Of a stretch of 24,562 nt of DNA, positions 13,983-21,665 are shown piece by piece. The DNA is from an uncultured Oscillospiraceae bacterium (lineage in GTDB: Bacteria > Bacillota > Clostridia > Oscillospirales > Acutalibacteraceae). Numbering within the stretch: position 1 is the first letter of the stretch; the number at the start of each line of letters is the position of its first letter. Location: positions 1 to 24,562 of the forward strand of contig UQZY01000026.1 of the NCBI GenBank assembly GCA_900545655.1, written 5' to 3'. The notes under the pieces were generated by a model. The model was not told the DNA's origin and did not search any database. It saw only the letters and a list, made by a program, of their open reading frames with translations. A program made the position numbers and the translations under genes.

Positions 13983-14159
13983 TTATTTGCAAGCCTTACA
14001 GTTTGCATTCGGTTTAAATGTTGAACAGAGCGTTTCACGACTTTTTGTTGCCTTTGAATTACTTATTTCAATGACATCCGCCGTACAGTGACACGGCTCC
14101 TCGTGAAATTCGCAGTTACACACACTGCAGCTTACGCATCTCTTATCTGCCTGTGACAT
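13983..14159 (-). CDS. DUF1540-containing small cysteine-rich protein
   Basis: This 58-aa minus-strand protein has nine cysteines, with the DUF1540 layout: a first Cys-x-x-Cys-x-x-Cys-x-Cys cluster near residues 8-15, a Cys-x-Cys-Thr-Ala-Asp segment near 23-27, a Cys-Ser-Thr-Phe motif near 45-48 and a closing Cys-x-x-Cys. Such proteins probably bind metal, but the function is unknown. The start is ATG 14159, with a GGGGG site 7 nt upstream; TTG 14165 would add two residues. It is convergent with thrC and divergent from the phosphoesterase gene. A TATAAT on the minus strand at 14230-14225 could be its -10 box, but no good -35 is visible. Confidence 0.8.
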   Translation of the reverse strand: MSQADKRCVSCSVCNCEFHEEPCHCTADVIEISNSKATKSRETLCSTFKPNANCKACK

Positions 14160-14255
14160 TTTCAAGCCCCCTTAAGAACGTAGATAGAGCACATGGCCCG
14201 TACAGGTTTCGGGCAAGGCTCACTATTATATTTCCCGTGAAAATGAGGTAATCTC

Positions 14256-14945
14256 ATGTCAATTTTTGCTATAGGAGACACGCATCTCTCACTCGGCGCG
14301 GACAAGCCGATGGATGTGTTCGACGGATGGGAAAACTATGTATTCCGTCTTGAAAAAAATTGGAAAAAAATCGTTAACCCGGACGACACCGTCGTTATTC
14401 CGGGAGATGTTTCATGGGCTTTAAATCTTTCAGACACGGAAAAGGATTTTGAATTTCTGAATTCTCTGCCCGGTACTAAAATTATTTCCAAGGGCAATCA
14501 TGATTATTGGTGGGAAACGATGTCAAAGATGAACAGCTTCCTTGCCGAAAAAAATTTTGAAACAATAAAATTTATGCACAACAATGCATTCGCAGTTGAT
14601 GGAATTGCAATCTGCGGTACGCGCGGATGGTTTTTTGACGACACAACCCCGCACAGTGAAAAAATAATAAACAGGGAGAGACTCAGGCTGCTGACATCAA
14701 TAACAAGGGCAGAGGAATTCGGTCTTCCGATAGCGGTTTTTCTTCATTATCCGCCCATAACCACGGAGCGTGTCTGCGACCCGTTCATGGATATTCTCAT
14801 CTCTCACGGAATAAAGAGATGCTATTATGCTCACCTGCACGGACCGTCCGTGTCACATGCGTTTACGGGTGAGTATGAGGGCATAAAGTTTTCGCTTGTT
14901 TCGGCGGATTCGTTGGGTTTTGTACCGAAGCTCATTACATTGTAA
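14256..14945 (+). CDS. Calcineurin-like metallophosphoesterase
   Basis: This 229-aa cytosolic phosphoesterase has the full dimetal motif set: D8-x-H10, Gly-Asp (50-51) in Pro-Gly-Asp-Val-Ser-Trp, Gly-Asn-His-Asp (80-83), H164 in His-Tyr-Pro-Pro and H193-x-H195 in Ala-His-Leu-His-Gly. The Trp-rich segments after Gly-Asn-His-Asp are typical of a Clostridia subgroup. The substrate is not predictable. The start is ATG 14256 after a TGAGGT site. It stands alone between a divergent gene and the tig promoter. A 5-bp hairpin (14196-14200 with 14210-14214) lies in the divergent intergenic region. Confidence 0.9.
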   Translation: MSIFAIGDTHLSLGADKPMDVFDGWENYVFRLEKNWKKIVNPDDTVVIPGDVSWALNLSDTEKDFEFLNSLPGTKIISKGNHDYWWETMSKMNSFLAEKNFETIKFMHNNAFAVDGIAICGTRGWFFDDTTPHSEKIINRERLRLLTSITRAEEFGLPIAVFLHYPPITTERVCDPFMDILISHGIKRCYYAHLHGPSVSHAFTGEYEGIKFSLVSADSLGFVPKLITL

Positions 14946-14954
14946 AAAAAACAG

Positions 14955-14983
14955 TAGAAATTGGAATAAAGTTCTGCTATAAT
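14955..14983 (+). promoter_or_regulatory. Extended -10 promoter for tig
   Basis: A consensus TATAAT (14978-14983) is preceded by TGC (extended -10). TAGAAA (14955-14960), 17 bp upstream, is a partial -35 box. The start would be near 14990, about 35 nt before ATG 15025. Confidence 0.65.
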
Positions 14984-15024
14984 ATATTAGTTTTATAAGA
15001 AGTATATTTAGGGGGATTCTAAAA

Positions 15025-16467
15025 ATGAGTCTTAAATCTTCAAAGAAGATAGAAACAAACCTTTATGAGCTTGAACTCAAGGTTGAGAAAGAAATGTGGG
15101 AAGATGCCATTGAAAAGGCTTTCCAGAAAACACGTAAGCAGATAAATGTTCCGGGATTCCGTAAGGGCAAGGCACCGCGCGGAATGATTGAGAAGATTTA
15201 CGGAAAAGAAGTGTTCTATAACGACGCTTTTGAGGTTGTTTATCCTGAGATTATTGAAGCAGGCGTGAAAGAGGCTGAGCTTGAGCTTGTTGACTCACCG
15301 TATGATATCGACTTCAAGGATATCGGCGATGACGGTGTCGTATTCACAATAAAGGCAACCGTTAAGCCTGATGTTGAGATAAAGAACTATAAGGGACTTA
15401 AGGTTGAGAAGTGCTCTTCTGAGGTTACCGAGGACGACGTAAACGCACAGCTTGATCAGATGCGTGAGCGTTCCGCACGTCTTGTTGAGGTTGACAGAAA
15501 AGCAAGGAAGGGCGACCTTGCGACAATAGACTTTGAGGGCTTTGTAGGCGACGAGGCTTTTGACGGCGGAAAGGCTGAAGAGTATGAGCTTGAGCTTGGT
15601 TCTGGTTCATTCATTCCGGGCTTTGAGGATCAGATCATCGGTCACAAGGCAGGAGAAGAATTTGACATTCAGGTAAAATTCCCTGAGGAGTATAATGCCG
15701 AGAATCTTGCAGGAAAAGACGCAACCTTTAAGATAAAGCTTCATGCCGTTAAGGAAAAGGAACTTCCGGAGCTTGACGACGAGTTTGCAAAGGATGTTTC
15801 CGAGTTCGACACACTTGACGAGCTTAAAGAGGACACAAAGAAAAACCTTGCAGAACAAAAGGCTGAGCATGCCGAGCAGGACGTAGAGCAGGGTGTGCTC
15901 ACACAACTTGCCGACCTTGTTGAGGGTGAAATTCCCGAGTGTATGTTTGAGCACGCAATTGATGACGCCGTAAACGAGTTCGGTTATCAGATACAGCAGT
16001 CGGGCATGGATCTTGACATGTATCTCTCTTATACGGGTATGACAGCCGAGACCGTTCGTGAGCAGTTCAAGCCGAGAGCAATAACTCAGGTTAAGTGTAA
16101 ACTTGCTCTTGACAAGATTGCAAGCCTTGAGAAGATCGAAGTATCCGACGAGGATGTTGATGCTCGTTATAAGGAAATGGCAGATCAGTACGGGGTTGAG
16201 GAGAAGATTGTCCGCAATGCTTTCCCGAAAGAGGAAGTTGTAAAGGATATGAGAGGCCAGAAGGCTCTCGACCTTGTAAAGGCAGCAGCTAAGGTAACCG
16301 AGAAGAAGGCTGAGGCAAAGAAGCCGGCTGAAAAGAAGCCGGCTGCTAAGAAGTCAACTGCAAAGAAGACTTCATCTGAAAAGGAACCGGCAAAGAAGAC
16401 AACTGCAAAGACTACTGCCGCAAAGAAGCCGGCTGCTAAGAAAACAACTAAAAAGACAGAAGAATAA
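15025..16467 (+). CDS. tig: Trigger factor with lysine/alanine-rich C-terminal tail
   Basis: This 480-aa ribosome-bound chaperone folds nascent chains. The ribosome-docking motif Gly-Phe-Arg-Lys-Gly-Lys-Ala-Pro-Arg is at 44-52. A FKBP-type peptidyl-prolyl isomerase domain spans about 163-243, and the helical substrate-binding C-domain runs to about 420. The last 58 residues (about 423-480) are a histone-H1-like run of Lys, Ala, Pro and Thr, encoded by repetitive DNA including a 21-bp direct repeat (16332-16352 and 16422-16442). Most trigger factors end without such a tail. ATG 15025 follows a GGGGG site. It heads the tig-clpP-clpX group. Confidence 0.97.
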   Translation: MSLKSSKKIETNLYELELKVEKEMWEDAIEKAFQKTRKQINVPGFRKGKAPRGMIEKIYGKEVFYNDAFEVVYPEIIEAGVKEAELELVDSPYDIDFKDIGDDGVVFTIKATVKPDVEIKNYKGLKVEKCSSEVTEDDVNAQLDQMRERSARLVEVDRKARKGDLATIDFEGFVGDEAFDGGKAEEYELELGSGSFIPGFEDQIIGHKAGEEFDIQVKFPEEYNAENLAGKDATFKIKLHAVKEKELPELDDEFAKDVSEFDTLDELKEDTKKNLAEQKAEHAEQDVEQGVLTQLADLVEGEIPECMFEHAIDDAVNEFGYQIQQSGMDLDMYLSYTGMTAETVREQFKPRAITQVKCKLALDKIASLEKIEVSDEDVDARYKEMADQYGVEEKIVRNAFPKEEVVKDMRGQKALDLVKAAAKVTEKKAEAKKPAEKKPAAKKSTAKKTSSEKEPAKKTTAKTTAAKKPAAKKTTKKTEE

Positions 16468-16507
16468 TTAAAGACGCACGTTTAATATTTTTCTTTTGAC
16501 CAATAAT

Positions 16508-16535
16508 AAGGCGACGGGGGTTTGCCTCGTCGCTT
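16508..16535 (+). promoter_or_regulatory. Hairpin between tig and clpP
   Basis: The arm 16511-16519 pairs with 16525-16533 in a 9-bp GC-rich stem with one G-T wobble and a 5-nt loop. No T tract follows, so it is not a classic intrinsic terminator. A second small hairpin (16550-16554 with 16558-16562) lies directly before the clpP ribosome site. They may set the tig/clpP expression ratio. Confidence 0.5.
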
Positions 16536-16562
16536 AAGGTTTATAACATGGAGTGTTACTCC

Positions 16563-16568
16563 GGGAGG
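16563..16568 (+). promoter_or_regulatory. Shine-Dalgarno that fixes the clpP start
   Basis: GGGAGG lies 7 nt before ATG 16576. It excludes the longer reading frame from 16522, whose extra residues do not resemble ClpP. Confidence 0.7.
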
Positions 16569-16575
16569 ATCATAT

Positions 16576-17157
16576 ATGAGTTTAGTGCCGTATGTTATTG
16601 AACAGACAAACAGAGGCGAACGTCAGTTTGATATTTTTTCTCGTCTTCTTGACGACAGAATTATAGTCCTTTCAGACGAAGTAAACGACCAGACGGCAAG
16701 TCTTGTCGTGGCTCAGCTCCTTTACCTTGAGGGACAGGACGCCGAAAAGGATATCAACCTTTACATCAACAGCCCGGGAGGCTCTGTCACAGCCGGCTTT
16801 GCCATCTACGATACCATGCAGTATATAAAGTGTGATGTTTCTACCATCTGTATGGGTCTTGCTGCAAGCATGGGTGCTTTTCTTCTTTCTTCTGGCGCAA
16901 AGGGAAAGAGATTTGCACTTCCGAACAGTGAGATAATGATTCACCAGCCGTCGGGCGGTGCAAAGGGTCAGGCAACAGACATAAAGATCGTTGCCGAAAA
17001 CATTCTTAAAACAAGGGAAAACCTCAACAGAATCCTTTCCGAAAACACCGGAAAGTCCATTGAGGAAATTGCTCGTGATACCGAGCGTGACAACTTTATG
17101 AGTGCCGAAGAGGCACAGGCTTACGGCCTTATTGATAAGGTAATTACCAAGAGATAA
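16576..17157 (+). CDS. clpP: ATP-dependent Clp protease proteolytic subunit
   Basis: This 193-aa serine protease forms the tetradecameric barrel that degrades substrates fed by ClpX or other Clp ATPases. The catalytic triad is S98 (in Gly-Leu-Ala-Ala-Ser-Met-Gly-Ala), H123 (in Met-Ile-His-Gln-Pro) and D172 (in Glu-Arg-Asp-Asn-Phe). The N-terminus Leu-Val-Pro-Tyr-Val-Ile-Glu-Gln matches mature ClpP, so no long propeptide is present. ATG 16576 is chosen by the GGGAGG site. clpX starts 21 nt after its stop. No CIRCE element or complete CtsR box was seen upstream. Confidence 0.98.
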   Translation: MSLVPYVIEQTNRGERQFDIFSRLLDDRIIVLSDEVNDQTASLVVAQLLYLEGQDAEKDINLYINSPGGSVTAGFAIYDTMQYIKCDVSTICMGLAASMGAFLLSSGAKGKRFALPNSEIMIHQPSGGAKGQATDIKIVAENILKTRENLNRILSENTGKSIEEIARDTERDNFMSAEEAQAYGLIDKVITKR

Positions 17158-17178
17158 AATTACACGGAGGTGTAAACT

Positions 17179-18504
17179 GTGGCAAGAGACAACATGCCGC
17201 CTGTTTGCTGTTCTTTTTGCGGAAAGACGCAGGACGAGGTTGATAAGCTTATAGCCGGACCGGGAGTTTTCATCTGTGACGAGTGCATTGAGCTCTGCAG
17301 TGATATGCTCGGTGATGAGGGTATGCCAAAGGATAAGCTTTCAAAAAAGTCCCAGGCGCAGCCAAACGGAAAAATACTTCCGAAACCACAGGAAATAAAA
17401 GCTACTCTTGATGAATATGTTATAGGACAGGATGAAGCAAAAATAGCTCTTTCTGTAGCTGTATATAATCACTATAAGAGGATTTTCTACGGAGATAAGA
17501 CGGACGTAGAACTTCAAAAGAGCAATGTACTTCTTCTCGGACCGACGGGTGTCGGAAAGACCATGCTTGCGCAGACTCTCGCAAGGGTCCTGGATGTTCC
17601 ATTTGCAATTGCGGACGCGACTACCCTGACGGAAGCGGGATATGTCGGAGAGGACGTTGAAAATATTCTTCTTCGTCTTATTCAGGCTGCGGATTATGAT
17701 ATTCCGCGTGCAGAACGTGGAATCATATACGTTGACGAGATAGATAAGATAGGAAGAAAATCAGAAAACGCATCTATCACAAGAGATGTTTCGGGAGAGG
17801 GCGTACAGCAGGCACTCCTTAAGATCTTGGAGGGTACCGTTTCAAACGTTCCTCCGGGAGGCGGAAGAAAACATCCGCAGCAGGAGTTTATACAGGTGGA
17901 TACATCAAATATTCTCTTTATCTGCGGCGGTGCTTTTGACGGCATTGAAAAGATTGTTGAGAAGCGTGTCGGAAAGGGAAGCCTCGGCTTCGGCGCCGAG
18001 ATAAAAGAGAGCAAGCATATGGATCTTTCGACTGCTATGGCTCAGGTTATACCGCAGGACCTTGTAAAGTTCGGCCTTATACCTGAAATTGTGGGTCGTA
18101 TTCCTGTTATAACCGCTCTTTCGGACCTTGATGAAGACGCGCTTGTCCGTATTCTTAAAGAGCCTAAAAATGCTCTCACAAAGCAGTATATCGAGTTGTT
18201 TAAGATGGACGGAGTCGAGCTTGAATTCGAAGACAAGGCTCTTCGTGCCATAGCAAAGGAGACTCTTGAGAAAAAAACAGGAGCGCGCGGACTCCGCGGC
18301 GTTATGGAGGATATCCTGAAGCCTGTTATGTATGAAAGTCCGTCGGACGGAAAAATTGAGAAGGTTATCATAACCGAAGGCGCGGCAAAAAAGAAGTGTA
18401 AGCCTGAAATCATAAGAAACGAAAACAAAAAGGCAGTACCACCTCTTTATATTCAGGGCGTTGACACAAAACAGAAACCACGTAAACGCTCAAACGTCGT
18501 ATAA
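17179..18504 (+). CDS. clpX: ATP-dependent Clp protease ATP-binding subunit ClpX
   Basis: This 441-aa AAA+ unfoldase delivers substrates to ClpP. The N-terminal zinc-binding domain has C11, C14, C33 and C36. The Walker A motif Gly-Pro-Thr-Gly-Val-Gly-Lys-Thr is at 121-128, pore loop Gly-Tyr-Val-Gly at 154-157, Walker B around 182-187 and sensor 2 Gly-Ala-Arg-Gly-Leu-Arg-Gly at 368-374. The ClpP-docking loop reads Leu-Gly-Phe (269-271) where Ile-Gly-Phe is commonest. The start is GTG 17179 with GGAGG 8 nt upstream. A basic, disordered-looking tail of about 25 residues ends the protein. Confidence 0.98.
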   Translation: MARDNMPPVCCSFCGKTQDEVDKLIAGPGVFICDECIELCSDMLGDEGMPKDKLSKKSQAQPNGKILPKPQEIKATLDEYVIGQDEAKIALSVAVYNHYKRIFYGDKTDVELQKSNVLLLGPTGVGKTMLAQTLARVLDVPFAIADATTLTEAGYVGEDVENILLRLIQAADYDIPRAERGIIYVDEIDKIGRKSENASITRDVSGEGVQQALLKILEGTVSNVPPGGGRKHPQQEFIQVDTSNILFICGGAFDGIEKIVEKRVGKGSLGFGAEIKESKHMDLSTAMAQVIPQDLVKFGLIPEIVGRIPVITALSDLDEDALVRILKEPKNALTKQYIELFKMDGVELEFEDKALRAIAKETLEKKTGARGLRGVMEDILKPVMYESPSDGKIEKVIITEGAAKKKCKPEIIRNENKKAVPPLYIQGVDTKQKPRKRSNVV

Positions 18505-18529
18505 TCACGTTATATATTTATTAAGAGTG

Positions 18530-18569
18530 GGGAATTGTCAGAACAGTTTTGCTTTGACAGTTCCCTTTT
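18530..18569 (+). terminator. Intrinsic terminator between clpX and lon
   Basis: The arm 18530-18540 pairs with 18555-18565 in an 11-bp stem with one T-G wobble and a 14-nt loop, followed by T4. It probably ends or attenuates the tig-clpP-clpX transcript before lon. Confidence 0.7.
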
Positions 18570-18590
18570 GAGTCTGGAGACTTTATTATT

Positions 18591-20921
18591 ATGGAAAAAA
18601 AAGATCTTGAAATAATTGCAATACCCGTTGTGCCGCTTCGCGGACTGGTAGTTTTTCCGGGAATGGTGCTCCATTTTGATGCGGCACGTGAAAAGTCGGT
18701 CAAGGCTTTAAAGACTGCCATGAACTTTAATCAGCAGATTTTCCTTACCGCACAGAAGGACGCCGGTATCGAGGACCCCGGAGTAAAAGAGGTCTACAAG
18801 ATGGGTGTTCTCGCAAAGGTGTGTCAGATAATCACTGTGCCGGAAACCAATAACATACGCGTTATTGTCGAGGGTGTGTGCAGGGCTTCAATAAAGAATG
18901 CATACACAGACGGCCCGTTTTTTGTTGCGGATATTGTGAAAAGACCTGAAAAGGGATATGCAAAAAACAAAGAGGAGTATGCCCTTGCGTTGCTCCGTAA
19001 AGCCCGTGACATCTTTGACGAGTATTCAAAATATGCTCCGAAGATGGCTCCGGATATTCTGCTTCGTGTCATAGGCGACGATACGCCGGGGGCTGTTGCG
19101 GATTACATCGCCTCGGTTATTTCAATCCCCTATGAAGAAAAACAGCGGGTCTTAAATGAAACTCACCCGCTTAACAGGCTCGAAAAACTCTGCGAGGTTA
19201 TGTCGTCGGAGATAAATATGCTGAGGCTTGAGGATAAAATCGCCGAGAAGGTCGAGCAGGCTGCAAATGACAATCAGAGAGAATTTTACCTGCGTGAACA
19301 GATAAAAGCTCTTTCGGAGGAGCTTGACGGCGAGGATGCGGTTGATGAGATAGATACATACCGACAGAAGATAAACACCATTTCACATATGAGCGTGAAG
19401 TCAAAGGATAAGCTTCTCAAAGAGGTGTCACGCCTTCAGAAAATGGGTAATGCATCCGCTGCCGAATCCACGGTCATAAGAAATTATCTCGATACGGTTC
19501 TCTCTCTTCCGTGGGATACGGTTACAAAGGATAAGCTTGACCTTAAAAAGGCCAGACGTGTACTTGATGCCGACCATTACGGACTTGACGCCGTAAAGGA
19601 GAGAATAATAGAGATTCTTGCAGTCAGAAAGCTTGCACCTTCCGTAAACGGACAGATAATATGCCTTGCGGGTCCTCCGGGTGTCGGTAAAACTTCAATT
19701 GCGAAGTCCCTCGCAAACGCACTCGGCAGAAATTACGCACGCGTTTCCCTAGGCGGAGTAAAGGATGAGGCTGAAATACGCGGTCACAGGAAAACATATA
19801 TCGGCTCTATGCCGGGAAGAGTTATTTCCGCCGTGAGTGATGCCGGTTCAAGAAATCCTCTTATCCTTTTTGACGAAATTGACAAAATGGCATCCGACAT
19901 GAGAGGGGATCCGTCCTCGGCTATGCTTGAGGTGCTTGACGCAGAGCAGAACAAGGCTTTCGTGGATCATTATATCGAGATTCCGTTTGACCTTTCGGAG
20001 GTCCTCTTTATAACCACGGCAAATGACAAAAACAACATACCTACGCCGCTTCTTGACAGGATGGAAGTGATTGACCTTTACAGCTATACCGCGGAAGAGA
20101 AATTTCATATCGCAAAACGTCATCTTTTGCCCAAGGCACTTGATAAACACGGCCTTACAAAAGAAAATCTCCATGTTACGGATTCTGCAATAAAAGAGAT
20201 AATCGATTCCTACACAAGGGAGGCTGGAGTCAGAAATCTTGAGCGCAAGATGAATGACCTTTGCAGAAAGGTTGCCGTGAAGGTTGTTGAGAATAAAAAA
20301 TTCTCGGCAAAAATTACGCCGTCCGACTTAAAGGAATACCTCGGCTCGCCGAAGTTTAAGGAGAAGATTTCTCTTAAGGATGAGGTCGGCGTTGTCAATG
20401 GACTTGCTTGGACCTCGGTAGGCGGCGAGATGCTTAAGGTCGAAACCGCGGTTATGCCGGGAAAGGGAAATATTGAGCTTACCGGTTCACTGGGCGACGT
20501 GATGAAGGAATCCGCCAAGGCGGCAGTCAGCTTCATACGTATGAATGCCGAGGAGTACGGTATTGATGACGACTTTTATAAAAATAAGGATATACATATT
20601 CATGTGCCCGAGGGCGCCGTTCCGAAGGACGGACCTTCTGCCGGCGTTACGATGGCTACCAGTGTTCTTTCCGCTTTAACCGGCAGAAAGGTACGAGGAA
20701 CGGTCGCCATGACCGGAGAAATTTCTCTGACAGGCAGAGTTATGCCCATAGGCGGCCTGCGTGAAAAGACCATGGCGGCTTACAAGGCGGGTATAAAGAA
20801 GGTTGTCATCCCAAAGGAAAACGAACCTGACCTTGACGAGGTTGTCGATGTTGTGAAAAAGAACGTCGAATTTATTTCGGTAAGCCGCCTTTCGGAGGTT
20901 TTCAGGGAGGCAATAGTATGA
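18591..20921 (+). CDS. lon: ATP-dependent protease La (Lon)
   Basis: This 776-aa AAA+ serine protease degrades misfolded and regulatory proteins. The N-terminal LON domain begins Ile-Pro-Val-Val-Pro-Leu-Arg-Gly-Leu-Val-Val-Phe-Pro. Walker A Gly-Pro-Pro-Gly-Val-Gly-Lys-Thr is at 361-368 and Walker B Asp428-Glu429 in Leu-Phe-Asp-Glu-Ile-Asp-Lys. The catalytic dyad is S683 (in Pro-Lys-Asp-Gly-Pro-Ser-Ala-Gly) and K726 (in Gly-Gly-Leu-Arg-Glu-Lys), spaced as in E. coli Lon. The start is ATG 18591 with a GGAG site about 11 nt upstream. The TGA overlaps the ysxC start by 4 nt (ATGA). Confidence 0.98.
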   Translation: MEKKDLEIIAIPVVPLRGLVVFPGMVLHFDAAREKSVKALKTAMNFNQQIFLTAQKDAGIEDPGVKEVYKMGVLAKVCQIITVPETNNIRVIVEGVCRASIKNAYTDGPFFVADIVKRPEKGYAKNKEEYALALLRKARDIFDEYSKYAPKMAPDILLRVIGDDTPGAVADYIASVISIPYEEKQRVLNETHPLNRLEKLCEVMSSEINMLRLEDKIAEKVEQAANDNQREFYLREQIKALSEELDGEDAVDEIDTYRQKINTISHMSVKSKDKLLKEVSRLQKMGNASAAESTVIRNYLDTVLSLPWDTVTKDKLDLKKARRVLDADHYGLDAVKERIIEILAVRKLAPSVNGQIICLAGPPGVGKTSIAKSLANALGRNYARVSLGGVKDEAEIRGHRKTYIGSMPGRVISAVSDAGSRNPLILFDEIDKMASDMRGDPSSAMLEVLDAEQNKAFVDHYIEIPFDLSEVLFITTANDKNNIPTPLLDRMEVIDLYSYTAEEKFHIAKRHLLPKALDKHGLTKENLHVTDSAIKEIIDSYTREAGVRNLERKMNDLCRKVAVKVVENKKFSAKITPSDLKEYLGSPKFKEKISLKDEVGVVNGLAWTSVGGEMLKVETAVMPGKGNIELTGSLGDVMKESAKAAVSFIRMNAEEYGIDDDFYKNKDIHIHVPEGAVPKDGPSAGVTMATSVLSALTGRKVRGTVAMTGEISLTGRVMPIGGLREKTMAAYKAGIKKVVIPKENEPDLDEVVDVVKKNVEFISVSRLSEVFREAIV

Positions 20922-21661
20922 ACCTTAATAACGTAACCTATGAGATGTCCGCCGGTACTTTTCAGCAGCTGCCGCCGTGCACTCTGCCGGAAATCGTATT
21001 CTCCGGTCGCTCCAATGTCGGCAAGTCATCCCTTATAAATAAAATACTGAACAGGAAAAACCTCGCACGTGTCAGCTCGCAGCCGGGTAAAACCATAACA
21101 ATAAACTTTTATAAAGCTGACACCGCGCGTCTCGTCGACTTGCCGGGATACGGTTACGCAAAGCACTCGTTTGACGAGCGTAACCGTTGGGGTAGGATGA
21201 TAGAAAAATATCTTGCGTCCGGACGTGACATAAGGCTTCTTATTCAACTTATAGATATGAGACACGAGCCTACAAAGGATGACATACAAATGCTTGACTA
21301 TCTTTATCAGACGGATATGCCGTATATGGTTGTTCTGACAAAGGCGGATAAGCTTAATAAGAAGGAATACGCGCAGGCCCTTGCCATGCATGAGGAAATC
21401 ATATCTCGGTACAATCCTATTTCGATTGTTCCCTTCAGCGCCGTAACCGGAGCGGGAACAGAGGAAATAACCTGCCTTATGATTTCATCTGTTGACGGAA
21501 ATTTTGAATTCCTTGAAGCGGCAGGCTTTACTGCAAACTCAGAGGAAAGCAAAGAGGATGAAAAGGTAAAAGAGCAGATAAAAGAGAAAACGGAAACAAA
21601 AAAAGATACAGGAAACGGTGCTGAAAAAGTAAAGGTGAAAGTCAAGGTTAAGAGGAAGTGA
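20918..21661 (+). CDS. ysxC: Ribosome biogenesis GTP-binding protein YsxC/EngB with charged C-terminal extension
   Basis: This 247-aa GTPase is needed for 50S subunit assembly. G1 is Gly-Arg-Ser-Asn-Val-Gly-Lys-Ser (30-37), G3 Asp-Leu-Pro-Gly (74-77) followed by Tyr-Gly-Tyr-Ala, and G4 Thr-Lys-Ala-Asp (141-144). The Trp and Tyr residues after G3 fit the family. EngB proteins are usually about 190-210 aa; here roughly the last 45 residues form a charged Glu/Lys tail that ends in an alternating Lys-Val repeat and Lys-Arg-Lys. It starts within the lon stop codon, the normal lon-ysxC linkage. Confidence 0.95.
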   Translation: MNLNNVTYEMSAGTFQQLPPCTLPEIVFSGRSNVGKSSLINKILNRKNLARVSSQPGKTITINFYKADTARLVDLPGYGYAKHSFDERNRWGRMIEKYLASGRDIRLLIQLIDMRHEPTKDDIQMLDYLYQTDMPYMVVLTKADKLNKKEYAQALAMHEEIISRYNPISIVPFSAVTGAGTEEITCLMISSVDGNFEFLEAAGFTANSEESKEDEKVKEQIKEKTETKKDTGNGAEKVKVKVKVKRK

Positions 21662-21665
21662 TATT

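Noticed and set aside
14224..14253. Promoters for the divergent DUF1540 and phosphoesterase genes around TATTAT/TATAAT at 14224-14230.
   Set aside because: The -10-like hexamers are good, but no -35 box stands at a proper distance on either strand.
16495..16512. TTTTGACC near a CtsR heat-shock operator half-site upstream of clpP.
   Set aside because: Only one half-site is present; the second direct repeat needed for a CtsR box is missing, and no CIRCE element was seen.
18461..18505. TTGACA and TATAAT at the end of clpX as a lon promoter.
   Set aside because: The spacer is 33 bp, so the boxes cannot form one promoter.
18554..18589. Perfect TTGACA before lon as a promoter.
   Set aside because: The nearest TATTAT is 24 bp downstream, too far for sigma-A, and the TTGACA is part of the terminator stem.
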